NCBI GenBank assembly: GCA_017354895.1
Contig: CP071496.1
Span: 1,178,001 to 1,242,000 of the forward strand
DNA length: 64,000 nt
Reading direction: 5' to 3'
Source of the DNA: Podospora comata
Taxonomy: Eukaryota > Ascomycota > Sordariomycetes > Sordariales > Podosporaceae
This document shows positions 11,216 through 23,228 of this stretch, piece after piece. Numbering within the stretch: position 1 is the stretch's first letter; the number at the start of each line of letters is the position of its first letter. A model generated the notes under the pieces. The model saw only the letters and a list, made by a program, of their open reading frames with translations, had not been told where the DNA came from and ran no database searches. The translations under genes were made by a program, and so were the position numbers.

Positions 11216-13063
11216 TTAGTCAAACCTGAAGCCGGCCAGTCGAGCCCCAAAGTAGATAGAGGGGAAGGTAGCGCACATAAAGTGAAACCAGCTGACAAAG
11301 GTGAGGTAGGGCATGTTCCCAAAGCAGCCCCCGTTGATGTACCCACCATACCCGCCAACCATGATGAGATTCCACTGGTAGGCGTACACGAGGGAGCCGA
11401 GGAGGAGGAGGAGAAGGATGAGATCTTGCCAGGACAACCTGCTCCCCTTGTTGTCATCAGATTCCTCCTTGGCAGTAACAGTAGTAGTAGCAGCAGTAAC
11501 TGTTGTTGGGAAAGGCCTAATAATTTTGGAGGGAGAGACAAAATCAGGGGTGCTCTTGCTGCTCTTGGGGGAACCGTTAGTTAAACTGCCACTCTTGGGG
11601 GTGGCTTTCTTGGGAGTGGTGGGACGGGTCTTCTTTGGGGTTACAGGGGGGTCGGGGTTGAATACCTTGAGGGGCCTGCGGACCGTTTGCTGGAAGAGAT
11701 ATGGAGCGAGGGCGCTGGGGGAGATTTTGTCCCAGTCAACGTCGGTGGGGACCTTCCACACGTACTCACCGGGCTGTTCCCACGCCGAGGCGGAGTACTG
11801 GCCCGACCTGACGGTGCCGGTGCTGTCCGAGTTGACTGTGCCTGACTTGCCGGTGGGGGTGGCGGGTTTCTCCTTAAAGGGGTTGCGGAGTTTATTTGTG
11901 GAGGGCCAGTCATAGATCGACTCGATGACCTTGATCATCCAGTCCGGGAGGGACTCGCCCTCCTCGAGGTCGTGGTAGATCTCGAGGGCGCGGACGTCGC
12001 GCTTGAGGGCCTTTTCCCGGTCGGTGAGGGTGGGGCCGTCGGAGTATTGGAGGTAGTCGGGGTAGCGGAGCGAGAGAGGGTTGGGGTGGGAGTAGTAGAG
12101 CTGGTCTGCGGGGGTGTTTTCGACGAGCTTGGCCCGGGCGAGCTGCTGCTCTCGGGTTGGTCGCCAGTGGTAGTTGAAGGTGTCAACCGGTTCGGGCTTC
12201 TTGGTTTCAGGCAAGTGGCTTTCAGCGGGGATGGCTCCGTCGTCACGTCCGGACCAACTATCCTGAGATTTGTCCTCGGAGGAGGATGTGAGAGGCTCGG
12301 TAGAGGTGGATCCGGTAGAGTCACTAGTAAAGTTGAATATAAACCTCCTGGCGCCCGTTTTGGTACCAGCGTTGTTCCACGTGTTATCAACAGGTTCCGT
12401 GTTTTCCCATCTGTTATAAGTGGTCTCCTGTGGCTTACCAGCCTTCGGAGTCTCCTTATCAGATGGGGAGGGGATGATTGTGGGGGAGGTGGCTGTCTCA
12501 GAGACAGCGGGAGAGCTGCCCAACTGAGAGACAGTGGGAGAGTTGAGGGTATCCTCGTCCAACTTGTAACCGTTGTCCTTGAACTTGTCCGGAGTGACAC
12601 TGCGGGTCTGGTCCTGGTCATACTTGGATGATGAAGAAGAGGTGCTGTTCACTTCCGTAGGGTCATGGATGACCGTCACAGGGTCGGAATTGGTAGATCC
12701 GGCAGAACGGCTGGGTTTGGCAGGGCTTTGATCGGTGTTCCCTCCGTTGGGGTAAAAAATGACCGTCGCCGGGTCTGAATTGGTAGACCCGGCAGGGGAA
12801 GCGGACTTGGCAGATTTGGCAGAGGAAGCGGAGTCAACAGACTCGGCAACAGAGTTGGAATCAGGCTCAGCAACAGTCTCAGTCTCGGGCTCGGCATCAG
12901 TATCGGCCTCAGTATCGGTCTCGGTCTCGGACTGAGTATCAGGTTCGGAGTTCTGCTGGTGCTCTTCGAGAGCAGAGTATGTGGAGTCGTGATCAAAGTC
13001 GCTGATGGACCCGCGATGAGGTCGAAACACAGACCCAAAAGCGTTCTGAATGGCCTCAAACAT
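11216..13063 (-). CDS. Unrecognised Ser/Thr/acidic-rich protein with two C-terminal membrane segments
   Basis: A single uninterrupted frame encodes 615 aa. I do not recognise a family. The N-terminus (MFEAIQNAFGSVFRP) may form an amphipathic helix. Residues about 30-80 are an acidic repeat of Asp/Glu/Thr (ETDTEADTDAEPETE). Two copies of AGSTNSDPxTVI follow at about 95-135, then a long Ser/Pro/Thr-rich disordered stretch to about 290. A more ordered Trp/Tyr-rich part (about 300-470) contains paired motifs such as NYHWRPTREQQLARAKL. Two hydrophobic segments sit at about 547-563 and 586-606, just before the C-terminus, so the bulk is likely one soluble tail on a membrane anchor. A spliced alternative is not needed. 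Expression should be checked, but the length, codon use and structured C-terminus argue for a real gene. Confidence 0.75.
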   Translation of the reverse strand: MFEAIQNAFGSVFRPHRGSISDFDHDSTYSALEEHQQNSEPDTQSETETDTEADTDAEPETETVAEPDSNSVAESVDSASSAKSAKSASPAGSTNSDPATVIFYPNGGNTDQSPAKPSRSAGSTNSDPVTVIHDPTEVNSTSSSSSKYDQDQTRSVTPDKFKDNGYKLDEDTLNSPTVSQLGSSPAVSETATSPTIIPSPSDKETPKAGKPQETTYNRWENTEPVDNTWNNAGTKTGARRFIFNFTSDSTGSTSTEPLTSSSEDKSQDSWSGRDDGAIPAESHLPETKKPEPVDTFNYHWRPTREQQLARAKLVENTPADQLYYSHPNPLSLRYPDYLQYSDGPTLTDREKALKRDVRALEIYHDLEEGESLPDWMIKVIESIYDWPSTNKLRNPFKEKPATPTGKSGTVNSDSTGTVRSGQYSASAWEQPGEYVWKVPTDVDWDKISPSALAPYLFQQTVRRPLKVFNPDPPVTPKKTRPTTPKKATPKSGSLTNGSPKSSKSTPDFVSPSKIIRPFPTTVTAATTTVTAKEESDDNKGSRLSWQDLILLLLLLGSLVYAYQWNLIMVGGYGGYINGGCFGNMPYLTFVSWFHFMCATFPSIYFGARLAGFRFD

Positions 13064-14100
13064 GGTGAGTGGTGTTTGTGGTTGTGGTGTGATAGGTGTC
13101 TGGGGTATGGTCTAAGGAATACTGTCAAAGTATTATCACAGCAGGTGTCCTGTTGTTGAAGTAGTGTTTAATTAGTATGTCGGTATTGCCATACCAGGTG
13201 TTCTGTTGTTAATGTAGTGGATATTGGAGTGTCTGTTCCAGCTTTTTTTCAGGACTTGAGTTGGGAAGACAGCGTGCTTTAATACCCAACCAAGAGACAT
13301 CATAAAGATGTTTCACTTATGCTGCTTGAGAGAAAGGCTTGTTCTTTCCATGATAACTTGTTCTGTTGTATTATGACAAGCCATAATGGACAATGGGTGT
13401 GCTTATTTCAGGATGTGTAAAAGTGATACAATGTCTATTGTCTTTCAAGTCTTTGTCCCTCCTGAGACCTCACGATGGAAGAATAGCATCAAGTTACTTT
13501 TGGGGTTAAGTTTCAGTCTTCTTACCCATTGCGCCTTGCTTTCCGATGAAGCTAAAACACAGTCCAGGTCATCATTGAGCAAGGGTCAAAAGTGGGTGGA
13601 TGATGTGCTCGGGCGGGTATTTGGTCATTTGCATTCTCTACCAACGGACTCCGTACAGACAGTGCTGAAGACGACCTTGTTGCAGATTTGAGGCTCGTGA
13701 GCATTTCTTCCGCACCACTCGCACCTGGTGCAGCCGTACTAAATCTGAGCGCCAACGTGAGAAAACGTGGAGTATGACGGTCCAGAACATCGGCCGTTTC
13801 TTGGACGCCTTCTTGTCTCGTTTCCTATACAACGAGAAAGAAAGAAAAAAAGCTGTGGATACTCGGACCTCGCACAAAAAAATACAAATGAGCAAAACTC
13901 CTGCTAAAACAAAACCAAAGCAAGCAGACCCCCCCGTCCCCTAACCAATGCTGGTATCAATCTATAAACGAAAAATCACCCACTCCACACAAAACGAGAC
14001 ATGTAATATTCAAGAATAGACGTCACATCACACCGGTTTTGTGCCAATCAAATATGTAGAGTCGAAACAAAGCAAAGTGAATAGAAATCTGGACTGGTGA
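13064..14100. other. Intergenic with a 25-bp imperfect direct repeat
   Basis: No gene is supported. Two copies of a 25-bp unit starting CAGGTGTYCTGTTGTT occur at 13142-13166 and 13195-13219, differing at about three positions, 53 bp apart and just upstream of the Ser-rich gene's start. Part of this stretch is that gene's promoter; the right part is the 3' flank of the RTA1 gene. Confidence 0.5.
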
Positions 14101-15476
14101 CTAATCCCACAGATCATTACTTCTCACCATTTTGGATGTTGGCTCCGGGCTTGTCGGCCCACGTGGCGAGCTCTTGGCTTTCTTCCAGCTTCCTTCCTGA
14201 TACTGCCCAGGTGATGCCGCTGTCATGAACATCTTTGGGCTCTGCTCAGGAGAGATATACGGCACAGTGCCTGTCGGCGATTGCTCGTAAGGCGCGCGTT
14301 GATAGACGGGGTTGTTTCTCGGAGAAGCGAGAGAAGGCTCAAGCGGTGAGGGGCGGTGTCCTAACGGGCGAACAGACGATGGAAGCCCCGAGCCGGCATG
14401 GCTGGGTGTGTAAGGTGATGGTACCTCGGAGGCGTTATATGGCTGCGATAAATGGCGCTTGTGGAGGATCTGCCTTCGGGAATGGCGATGAAAGTGCCGT
14501 CGCAGAGGGAGGTCGCTGAGGGCGTCGGGGGATGCCAATGGGGAGGTATCGGTCCACGAGGGTCCAAAGGCGCGCCCTACTGGCCAAAGTGTGAGGAAAA
14601 GAATCGCTAGAAGAACGAGGGTGTCGTCGAGGAGGAAAGATATGACTTGGGAAACGGCAAGCGAACTGCCAAGACCGCCGGAAGACCCAGCGATTCGCAA
14701 GGCGGTTCGAAGTACAAGGAGACATCCAGCTGCTTGGACAACCAACATAGATTGTTTGAATCGGCGAGATGAGTATGTTGCAGAGAAGGTATTGTCCAAG
14801 ATGTAGCGTCGATGGTCGATTTTGTACCAGAAATAGCGATAACCACCCAAGAAGGCGACCAGAGTCGTAGTTTGGAAGGCAAGTCCTGTCAGCAGAATGT
14901 TGACGGCCTGATGAATCTGCAAACACATACATTAGTATTCTAGTTTCGACAAAACAGCGGTTTTTCGATTGGAAAACAGGATCATACCTGTGACGCTGAT
15001 GTTGCGCTGGCAGCATAAATAATGCCCACGGATTGGAAGACCAAAGAAAAGATATCCATGATCGTAAAGAAGATGTTGATGTAGAGGGCGTTGGAGACGA
15101 GCCGAAATTCCTGACCGTAGAGCACAGTGACATGAGGCAGAACAAGGTAGATGGCTGATCCGACAAAGGTAGCTCCCCAGTGCGTTCCGACCATATACAC
15201 CGCAAAGTACGCTGGACTTGCAGACTCGGTGCTGAGAAATATCCTTGCAACATGGGCGACAACTTCGACGATGAGGGCCGCTGTGAGGAGAGAGGTGTAT
15301 AATGGTGTCTTATACCATATTCCTGTGAAGATGTTGAGCGGAACCAAGGCAGCAAAGGCAGCAAGCATTACTGCATTTCCGGCAGGAGAAACCTGGTAGG
15401 AGAGATAGACAGCCTGACCGGGATCCATCATGGTCATCGTCTGGTTTGTTTGCTGGCGAAGACTTAACTCAGACAA
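14101..15476 (-). CDS. RTA1-domain multi-pass membrane protein (lipid-translocating exporter/RTA1-like)
   Basis: Two exons (14988-15476 and 14101-14916) encode 434 aa; the intron carries a TACTAAT branch site. Seven hydrophobic segments fill residues about 25-290. Family hallmarks of RTA1 are visible: an E-x(3)-H-x(2)-R element in the third helix region (EVVAHVARI), a conserved YLVLPH turn, and DIFSLVFQSVGII in the fifth. Yeast relatives (Rta1, Rsb1, Rtm1) confer resistance to 7-aminocholesterol or sphingoid bases, but the true transport activity is uncertain. The C-terminal 145 residues form a cytosolic tail rich in Ser, Pro, Arg and His. The start at 15476 is preferred, but a downstream ATG about 40 nt further in would remove only a short polar leader. 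Confidence 0.85.
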
Positions 15477-16855
15477 TGGGATTCAGGAAGAACCGACGGC
15501 ATCAGTCGAAGCCAGGCCGAGAGTGAGCATATGAATGCTAAGGCATAGCATCTACCCAGTCCAGAGACGGGTGAGAGTGCCAGAGGTCAGGGGGGGTTAT
15601 ATCAGGAGAGCTGTTGATGTGGGGGTAGTTTGTTGGCAGACCCGACCGTTTGGATACTGGCTGCCCACGGCGCTTAACCTGCAGTCCGATGTTGACTCGG
15701 TTCTAGCCTTGGTTGTGTTGAACATCGCCAACTAGGGTACCTGAGTAGGCACCTTATGCTAATAGCTATATCGCACACATTCATATCATTCTGCTCTCCT
15801 GCGGAAGGTCTCATAGGAACATGTGTCCCTTATCACCACGCTAGCTGGTATCTGTCTGTAATTCACCCAGACCTCGATGGTTCCCCAACACCATACTCTC
15901 AGTTGTGTTGCTGTGTGGGCTGACTGACTTGTGCTTGCATGAGAGCCGTGCCGATTGTGATCAGTCTTTCTTTGACCAGGGCCCGGTTGAGTGGAAATCG
16001 CGTTGCAATGCAACATTCTCGGCTCTTCCGGCCAATCGACTGTGACAGTGGCGCAGAACATCCGGCTCTCTTTGGCGAGATGCCATTCGCGACGTGCATC
16101 CAGCCCAGTGCTATCTGCATGTTGGATCCCAACAGCTCGATTTACCCTGGACGCCAATGAGAAATACTGAACGCTCAACGGCCCTGGTGCAGCCAAAAGC
16201 TTTAGAACCTCGCAGGAGAGACCCCCATACCTAGGCAGAGACATGTCACATAATGAGAACTCGAAACTCGCATATGGCTGGCAGGGAGTTACATAGTTGT
16301 CGTCTGTTGGTGGTTGATCTGCGCTAGAAGCTGCAGTGTAGAACCAACATCCATATCTATCGTCGTCCCTATCGGGAATAAAGCCAACATTGAACAGGCA
16401 ACCCTGGCTGGACGTTGGGCGAAGTTGGGTCACAAGGTGAAGATGGTTTTGATAACAACGGAAGGCTGTTGTTGAAACAAGCGCACGGACCCCCACAGTG
16501 CCAAGATACACTACACCTATTCGCGACTTGCACTGTGCCAGCTATTGGTCATTGTAAGCGCCGGCTCTCAGTGTTACACCTATGACGTTGATTTGAAGAA
16601 TTCCACGAGAAACAGCATCCTTCGCCTCCTGGGACATCACCAACAGCAACAGATACCCTTCTTCAGACGACACGTCTTCCCCTTTGTTCAGAGAAGTGCC
16701 AGACGCCGTGCATCTACTCCACCAGGTCGCACGTGGGATTGGACGTCAATTACACTCACATTACGACACCCACAATTTGAGGCATCAGGGTTCAACGGCC
16801 ACCACCACCACCACCGTGCCGCACAGTCTTTAAGCTTTGGGCTTGGCTTGGGCTT
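15477..16855. other. Intergenic between divergent RTA1 and lipase genes
   Basis: Divergent promoter region. A 241-codon open frame on the minus strand (15786-16511) has no recognisable domain and irregular composition, so it is not called. A CAC/CAT-rich run precedes the lipase start near 16800-16815. Confidence 0.45.
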
Positions 16856-17952
16856 ATGCCAATGTCTTCCCTCGTCTGCAGGTCCACATCGGTCATCTCG
16901 ACATCTTTGCTCACCCTCCCCTTGCTCAGGCTAGCCGCGTCTGCCCGGTCAGTCCAGCCGTGCGCCCAGAGACAACCACAACCACAACAAGCACGGCAAG
17001 CCTCTGGCCTTGCCGCCGTTAGGCGCTTCTCCGCGTCTTTTACCCTTAGCCGCAAGGTTGCGCCAACGGAGGCTGCCCATATCAATGAGGTTCGGAAGAC
17101 GATAGCCAATGAGTTCGCTCTCATCAAAGATGCTTACCGTATGCGGGGTTCCTTGGTGCTTTCCAAGGCCAGATCTGAGACACTGACACTTATCCAACAG
17201 AGTCACCCAAACACCCGGTAGTCCTAGCACATGGGCTGCTAGGGTTTGCCGAATTAAAACTCGCAGGGTCCTACTTGCCAAGCATTCATTACTGGAGAGG
17301 GATACAGGAGGCCCTAACGGCCCAAGGGGCTGAGGTTATCACTGCCTCCGTCCCTCCCAGCGGCTCTATCGAGAAGCGCGCCGCCAAGCTGGCTCAGGAT
17401 ATCGAGGCTCAGGCACAGGGCAAGAGTGTGAATGTGGTGGCGCACAGCATGGGAGGACTTGATGCCCGCTACATGATCTCGCAGCTCCGGCCAAAAGGGG
17501 TCGACGTCAAGTCTCTTGTCACAATCGGCACACCTCATCACGGGAGTGCCTTTGCTGATTACTTGATTGACGAACTTGGGCCCGACTACCTGCCTCAGGT
17601 TTACAAAGCCTGGGAGCGGGTTACCGGTTGGGAGCCAAGTGCTTTTTCCCAGCTGACGCAGAAGTATATGGCGGAGCACTTCAACCCAGCGACCCCTGAT
17701 GACCCAAACGTCCAGTACTTTTCGTACGGTGCCATGGTGAACGGAAAGCCTCCATTGCTGAGCATGTTCAGGATATCTCACAAGCTGATTGAGGAACGGG
17801 AAGGTCCAAACGATGGACTTGTCAGCGTAGAAAGCAGTCAGTGGGGTACCTACAAAGGAACGCTCACAGGCGTTAACCACCTGGACCTGATCAACTGGAC
17901 CAACAGGATTCGGTCTAATCTTCAGAAGCTGATGGGTCACCCACCTTCGTAG
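16856..17952 (+). CDS. TGL2: TGL2-like triacylglycerol lipase (probably mitochondrial)
   Basis: Two exons (16856-17138 and 17201-17952) encode 344 aa. The alpha/beta-hydrolase core starts at HPVVLAHGLLGF (oxyanion HG, about residue 105). The nucleophile elbow AHSMGG places the catalytic Ser at residue 177. The likely acid and base are D299 (GPNDG) and H321 (GVNHLD), the usual order. GTPHHGS follows strand 6. The first 90 residues are rich in Arg, Ser and Ala with few acids, fitting a mitochondrial targeting signal as in yeast Tgl2. The intron begins directly after a TAC codon and splices into QSPKHP. ATG at 16856 or 16862 could be used; they give nearly identical leaders. Substrate range (tri- and diacylglycerols of short to long chain) is inferred from the family. 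Confidence 0.88.
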
Positions 17953-20188
17953 GTCATATTGTTTTGTTTCAAGCATCGAATAATGATTTCAAAGCATGAC
18001 AGAATCTGACTGAATTGTATAGGTTCAACGCGGTGGCTTTCTATCTTGGCATTGGAGATATGCTGGCAAAGGAAGGGTTGTAAGTGCCAGAGGGCATGAT
18101 GCAATGACGCTTGAATCACCAGCCTCTAGGTATAACGAGTTGGACACATAATTTCGGTAAAAGCTTTGGGGCATACAATCATGAGCGAATGAAGATTTTA
18201 TATCATGGGCAGTCTGTAGGTAAGCACCTTATGGTATCCCTTGTTTACGATATCATGCTAATGATGAATGCATAGAAGCGATATCACCACGAATCGAATC
18301 GTTCCACCATCTCAACTTTATTCACAGTAAATAGGCGTGGCAAAACCGGATGTTTGGGGCGTTTGTCTGAACCAAGACCATTTGCCGAGGCAGTTCATGG
18401 ACATCAAGGGAATCACTTTGTAGGTGCCGGTTCGGAGGGTGAGCTGGTTACAAGCTTCACATGCCTTACGACAACAGTGTTGGTTCCAGGTTTACCACGG
18501 CAACTGCTGTCAAGAAATCAGCGTGTGTAGCATGGCAAGTGATTATCCGGCTCCGTCTGCCCAAACGCTAGCACGTGTTCGCCGTCTTTTCTGTGGAAAG
18601 TTTGTACCATTGTACCACGTGAAAAATATGCAAAGGAGTCCAGCTGACTTGGAAGACTGCTGAAACGTGCAAGTGTGCGTTGGCAGATGCTGTCTACCAT
18701 ATCGACGAGGCCGATGATAGTGGTTGACGATTATAGCGGTGGGTAGGTATGCTCTGATGTCTCCCAATCATGAAGCGAGACAGGCATGTAGTAGGTATTT
18801 TGACACTATCGGGGTCCCATTTGAGGACATCCTGATGTAGTCACCATGTGAGATACAGTTGTTGGTGATCCCCAGGAAAGACATCCAGTGTTTTTTTTTT
18901 TGCCGATAGTACCACCACAAAACGCAGAAGAGCCTCGGGGTACAGTTTGGTCATGCGCCTGTGTAACAGCAGCTTACATTGGTTCTGTGTATCGTACATT
19001 TCTGGGGAAATAGCACGGAAAAAAGGGTCGATGAGGTGCAGTACCTAGTTGGCTTGCCCAGGAAACGCCAAGCTGGTGATCATCGTAGTCTAATCCTGAT
19101 ACGGACTAGCGGATCTGCCCCCACAAGTCTTGTTTTGAAGCCTCGACCCTGCCGGCCGGAGCAGGCTTGCTGGTTGGAGCATCTCTGCTAGCTATCAGGC
19201 CTTCCTTTTTCGGATCTTCACTTCCAGAAGTACCCCCCCTTCACAGAGACACAAGACCATCAACCCGGCACAACAGGATACATCATGTCGTGAAGTGCAC
19301 CACCTCCTCTCTTGCCCATGTGCCTCACTTTCTCGCCAATCCACGAAGAGACTTCCTTACATCAACATAAGGTTCGACCGGTATCACCAAGACGGAAACT
19401 AGACCTCCCAGACCATGAACTCTTTGCAGTAGTACCGTTGCGGCCCTGGGCCCTTCTAAAGATGGGCGCTATCCCAGCCGATATTTTCACATGCCTCATG
19501 ACACCATGGCCCTCTTTGGGACACCGACTGTTACATCTCCTACACCTTCTCGACGCGCGCGTGCTCCCTCTTTTTGGTGGTCCTGGATCCTTCGCATGCG
19601 ACCAACCCAAGCTCCGGGTATCACATTGTCCACTTTGCTGCACTCACACCACGGCTCAGATATGATGGAGACAAGAAGGAGACAAACCATGCGTTCTGAG
19701 TCTTGGGTGGAATACGGCTCGGCACTAGACTCCGGACAGGCAGTCGTTATACAACGGCAAACCCACGTTTTACCCTCCGCTTCAGCATCTTGGCCCTTAA
19801 AAACGACCGGTCACCACCAAGCGGCCATCTGGTAGCGTCTGGCATGCGCCGTTTCGTGCAGCTAGTATATCTCCCCTGCATTCCCGTTCCTGTGCCTCTG
19901 CCTGCCTCCTAGGCACTAGCTCTGTATCCGCAAACTCTCCTGTCGCTTGCCCGACCCACCCGCTCGCCTCGGGGCATATTTCCGCTGCGTCTATCTACCG
20001 GTGTTTTGTAAAACCGCTTGTCCGTCCTCATCGTTCTGGTGTAAAGAGTTAAGTCCTCGTTCTCTCTTCCCCTGTCTACTTCGAGTGCCGGACCTTGTGT
20101 CCTGAATACCTGACTCGGACCTGCTTGCTTTGCAAAAGCCTCCGGCCTGTTCCTACCCAACCCAGGCATCCACCCACCCACCCGAGCC
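17953..20188. other. Intergenic: lipase 3' flank and glutaminase promoter
   Basis: No gene is supported over 2.2 kb. The right-hand 350 nt are pyrimidine-rich, as is common in leader regions of filamentous fungi. A short T-run occurs at 18892-18901. Small open frames here lack any family signal. Confidence 0.4.
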
Positions 20189-22614
20189 ATGAGGTTCATC
20201 AAGACAATAGCCATGCTGGCTGCTATGGGCTCCGATATTGGAATCGGTGCTGCGTCGGTGTTTAGGCCTACCAAACCACCAGCCGTTCCACTGGCCGTCA
20301 GGTCGCCATATCTGAATGCCTGGCTACAGGGCGAATCAGGATGTGTGCTACCTGGCGAGTGGCCACGCTTCTGGACGTGAGGCCCCCATGACTCTACCTT
20401 GAAACCTCACAGTGCTAAGACAAATCCCAGGGGAGATATCCAAGGATGGCAAGGATATGTGGCAGTCGACGGCGTTGCCTATAACTGGATGGGGGGCGCC
20501 CCTGGCCCAGGCCCAGTCAACCAGCTATCACTGGAGTACACCTCAACAAAAAGCATCTTCACCTTTGATGTGGCCCAAAAGATCACCCTGACTGTCACTT
20601 TCCTCTCGCCGGTATACCCTGACGACATACAGCGGCAGTCTCTGCAGTTCTCATACGTAACTGTTACGGCAAAATCCTCTGATGGGGCCTCGCACAAGGT
20701 CCAGGTTTACATGGATGTGTCTGGCGGTGAGTAACACGCTGGATAGCTGTTTCCTTTACCTTGACTGATAGTTCTTATAGAATGGGCCAGTGGTGACAAT
20801 TCCGAGAAGGTGCAGTGGGAATTTGGCACCGAGAGTAATCTTTACTATCTCAAGTTCTGGCGCGAGAACCAGCACGAGTTCAAAGAAGCCAACGAAATTG
20901 CAAGTTGGGGAAATTGGTATCTCAGTACCGGATTCCATGAAGGTGTAAGCTTTGGCCTGAGAGATGCTAAATCCTACAACGCAGACTAATCATTCGTTGG
21001 ATAGTTGACGTGGCAAATTGGTCAAGATACCACCGTGCGGAACCAGTTTGCTGGCAACCTGACTCTCAGCAACTCCCAGGAGTCTGAATTTCGCCCGGTC
21101 AGCGAGAACTGGTATGCCTTCACATATATCTGCCTTTCTGTCCCGATCTGCTGCTGCGGATAGTTAAGCTTACAATGTTTCAGGCCTGTGTTTGCGTTCT
21201 CTCATGATTTGGGCGACATCAAGGACGACGAGGTTGAAAGGATCTTCACCCTCGGTCTTATCCAAGATAATGTCATCCACTTTGCCAGACAAAACAACAC
21301 CCTGGAGCCTGTCCGGGGACTGTGGATGTCCTTTTACAACAACAGTGATATGGAGGCTGTGGTCTCTTTCTACAACGACTACAGGCATGCCGTAGAGACA
21401 ATGTCACTCCTAGACCAACGGATTGAGAAGGATTCGGTAGAGGCAGCTGGGGAGAACTACTCCCTTATCACTACACTTGCTCTTCGCCAGACTTTCGGTG
21501 CTTTCCAATACGCCGGAACGCCGGAGAAGCCATATATTTTCCTCAAAGAAATCAGCTCCAACAGTGACATTCAGACAGTCGATGTCATATTCCCGGCGTT
21601 CCCAATATTCGTTTACCTCAATGCTACCTTGAGCAGATATCTCCTGGACCCTTTGTTCGAACACCAAGAAAGTGGTTCATACCCCAACAAATATGCCGAG
21701 CATGACTTGGGTACCTTCCCTGTGGCCAAAGGCTACCCCAACGGAGACGACGAGGCCATGCCATTGGAGGAATGTGGTAACATGATCATCATGTCACTAG
21801 CATATGCTCAACGTACCGGCGATACGGGGTACCTAACAGTCCATTACCCAATTCTGGCACAGTGGGCTCAGTATTTGATCGAGGACTCGCTTGTTCCTGC
21901 CAACCAGTTGAGTACTGATGACTTTGCTGGAACATTAGCGTACGTATGCCTTGCCTCAAAGTCCGGTCTGATACTGACAGTCCCCGTAGAAACCAGACCA
22001 ACCTGGCCATCAAGGGCATCATCGGCCTCAAGGCCATGTCCCAGATTGCCCAGCTCACCAACAACAAGGACGACTTCAAAGACAAGGCCGAGGACTATCT
22101 TATGACTTGGAAAGCGTATGCCATCAACTATGACGCCAGTCCACCTCACACTACGCTAAGTTACGGAGACAAAGACAGCCATGGTTCGTGGTTCAAGCAC
22201 CCCTTGTTCACCCACTTCCCTTCGCTAACTGTTTCTCTTCTCTTCTCCCAAGGAATCCTCTACAACATCTACGCAGACAGGCTGCTGGGCCTCCATTTCG
22301 TCGACCAGTCTGTCTTTGACATGCAGAGCGACTTTTACCTGACTGTGGCGAACGAGTACGCTGTCCCGCTTGATACAAGACACACCTGGGCAAAGTCAGA
22401 CTGGGAAATGTTTGCGGCGGCGGTGGCTAAGAACGAGACCAAGGAGATGTTTATCGACAAGCTGGCGGAGTGGGTGGGGAAGACTACGACCAACAGGGCG
22501 ATGACGGACTTGTTTGATTCGATTACGGGTGATTACCCGTCGGGAGGGCCGACGTTTGTGGCGAGACCGGTGATGGGGGGGATGTTTGCTTTGTTGGCTT
22601 TGCCAAAGGAGTAG
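20189..22614 (+). CDS. gtaA: Secreted glutaminase A (GtaA family)
   Basis: Seven exons (20189-20376, 20413-20726, 20781-20944, 21005-21111, 21184-21939, 21990-22183, 22253-22614) encode 694 aa, the usual size of fungal GtaA; every phase closes. A signal peptide spans about residues 1-22. The protein follows the GtaA order of DUF5127, DUF4965 and C-terminal DUF1793-like parts. Recognisable stretches are the N-terminal PPAVPLAVRSPYLNAW, DLGTFPVAKGYPNGDDEAMPLEECGNM in the middle, and LYNIYADRLLGL near the last exon. It should hydrolyse extracellular L-glutamine to glutamate and ammonia. Introns are 36-72 nt; the first, at 36 nt, is unusually short but restores FWTAKTNPRGD. The sixth uses a GTTCGT donor with a CTAAC branch site and pyrimidine tract. 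Confidence 0.9.
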
Positions 22615-23048
22615 AATGAGATGGTGTGGGGTAGGGAAGGGAAGAGAAGGGGTGCGTGTTTTGCTTTGGAAAGAAACAAGGAGTGATGGCGAGGGGATTA
22701 GCTTGGCTAGTGTTGATTGAGTGGACCCTTAAACCATATAAGAGGTTGGGTGTTGGTGTTTCTTGGGTAGTGATGCGGTGATGTTTTATGTTATGAGCGA
22801 TAGTAATGGGACAAGAGTTTATGAAATAGAGAGTGTAGTCTATTCAGAATTCATCAAAGCACGCTTATGACATCTCTTTCATTCCAGCATAGAGGTAGAT
22901 AGAGCAGGGCTTCGTTTTGATATCTCTTTTATCACAACATTTTCAGCTTGGATGAGTATGGTCTATTACCATTCAATATTTAGATCAGCATCGTCTGTCA
23001 CTATCACTGTACTTGTGTTACCTACTAAACTTCAAGAAAATAGTGCTA
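22615..23048. other. Intergenic, glutaminase 3' flank
   Basis: AT-rich 3' flank of glutaminase leading into the minisatellite. No gene or RNA structure is seen. Confidence 0.4.
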
Positions 23049-23228
23049 CCATTGAACTGTGAGGGACCATTGAACTGTGAGGGACCATTGAACTGTGAGG
23101 GACCATTGAACTGTGAGGGACCATTGAACTGTGAGGGACCATTGAACTGTGAGGGACCATTGAACTGTGAGGGACCATTGAACTGTGAGGGACCATTGAA
23201 CTGTGAGGGACCATTGAACTGTGAGGGT
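23049..23228. repeat. 18-bp minisatellite, 10 tandem copies
   Basis: Ten head-to-tail copies of CCATTGAACTGTGAGGGA, nearly perfect (the last differs in its final base), followed by a degenerate eleventh at about 23233-23248. The unit length is a multiple of three and contains no stop in several frames, so it reads as LNCEGP on the plus strand and as HSSMVP or TVQWSL on the minus strand. It lies about 385 bp beyond the 3' end of the DNMT5 locus. Near-perfect identity suggests recent expansion. Confidence 0.97.

Noticed and set aside
15786-16511. 241-codon open frame on the minus strand
   Set aside because: No domain, irregular composition with scattered Cys and no intron-based extension; it lies in the divergent promoter region of two well supported genes.
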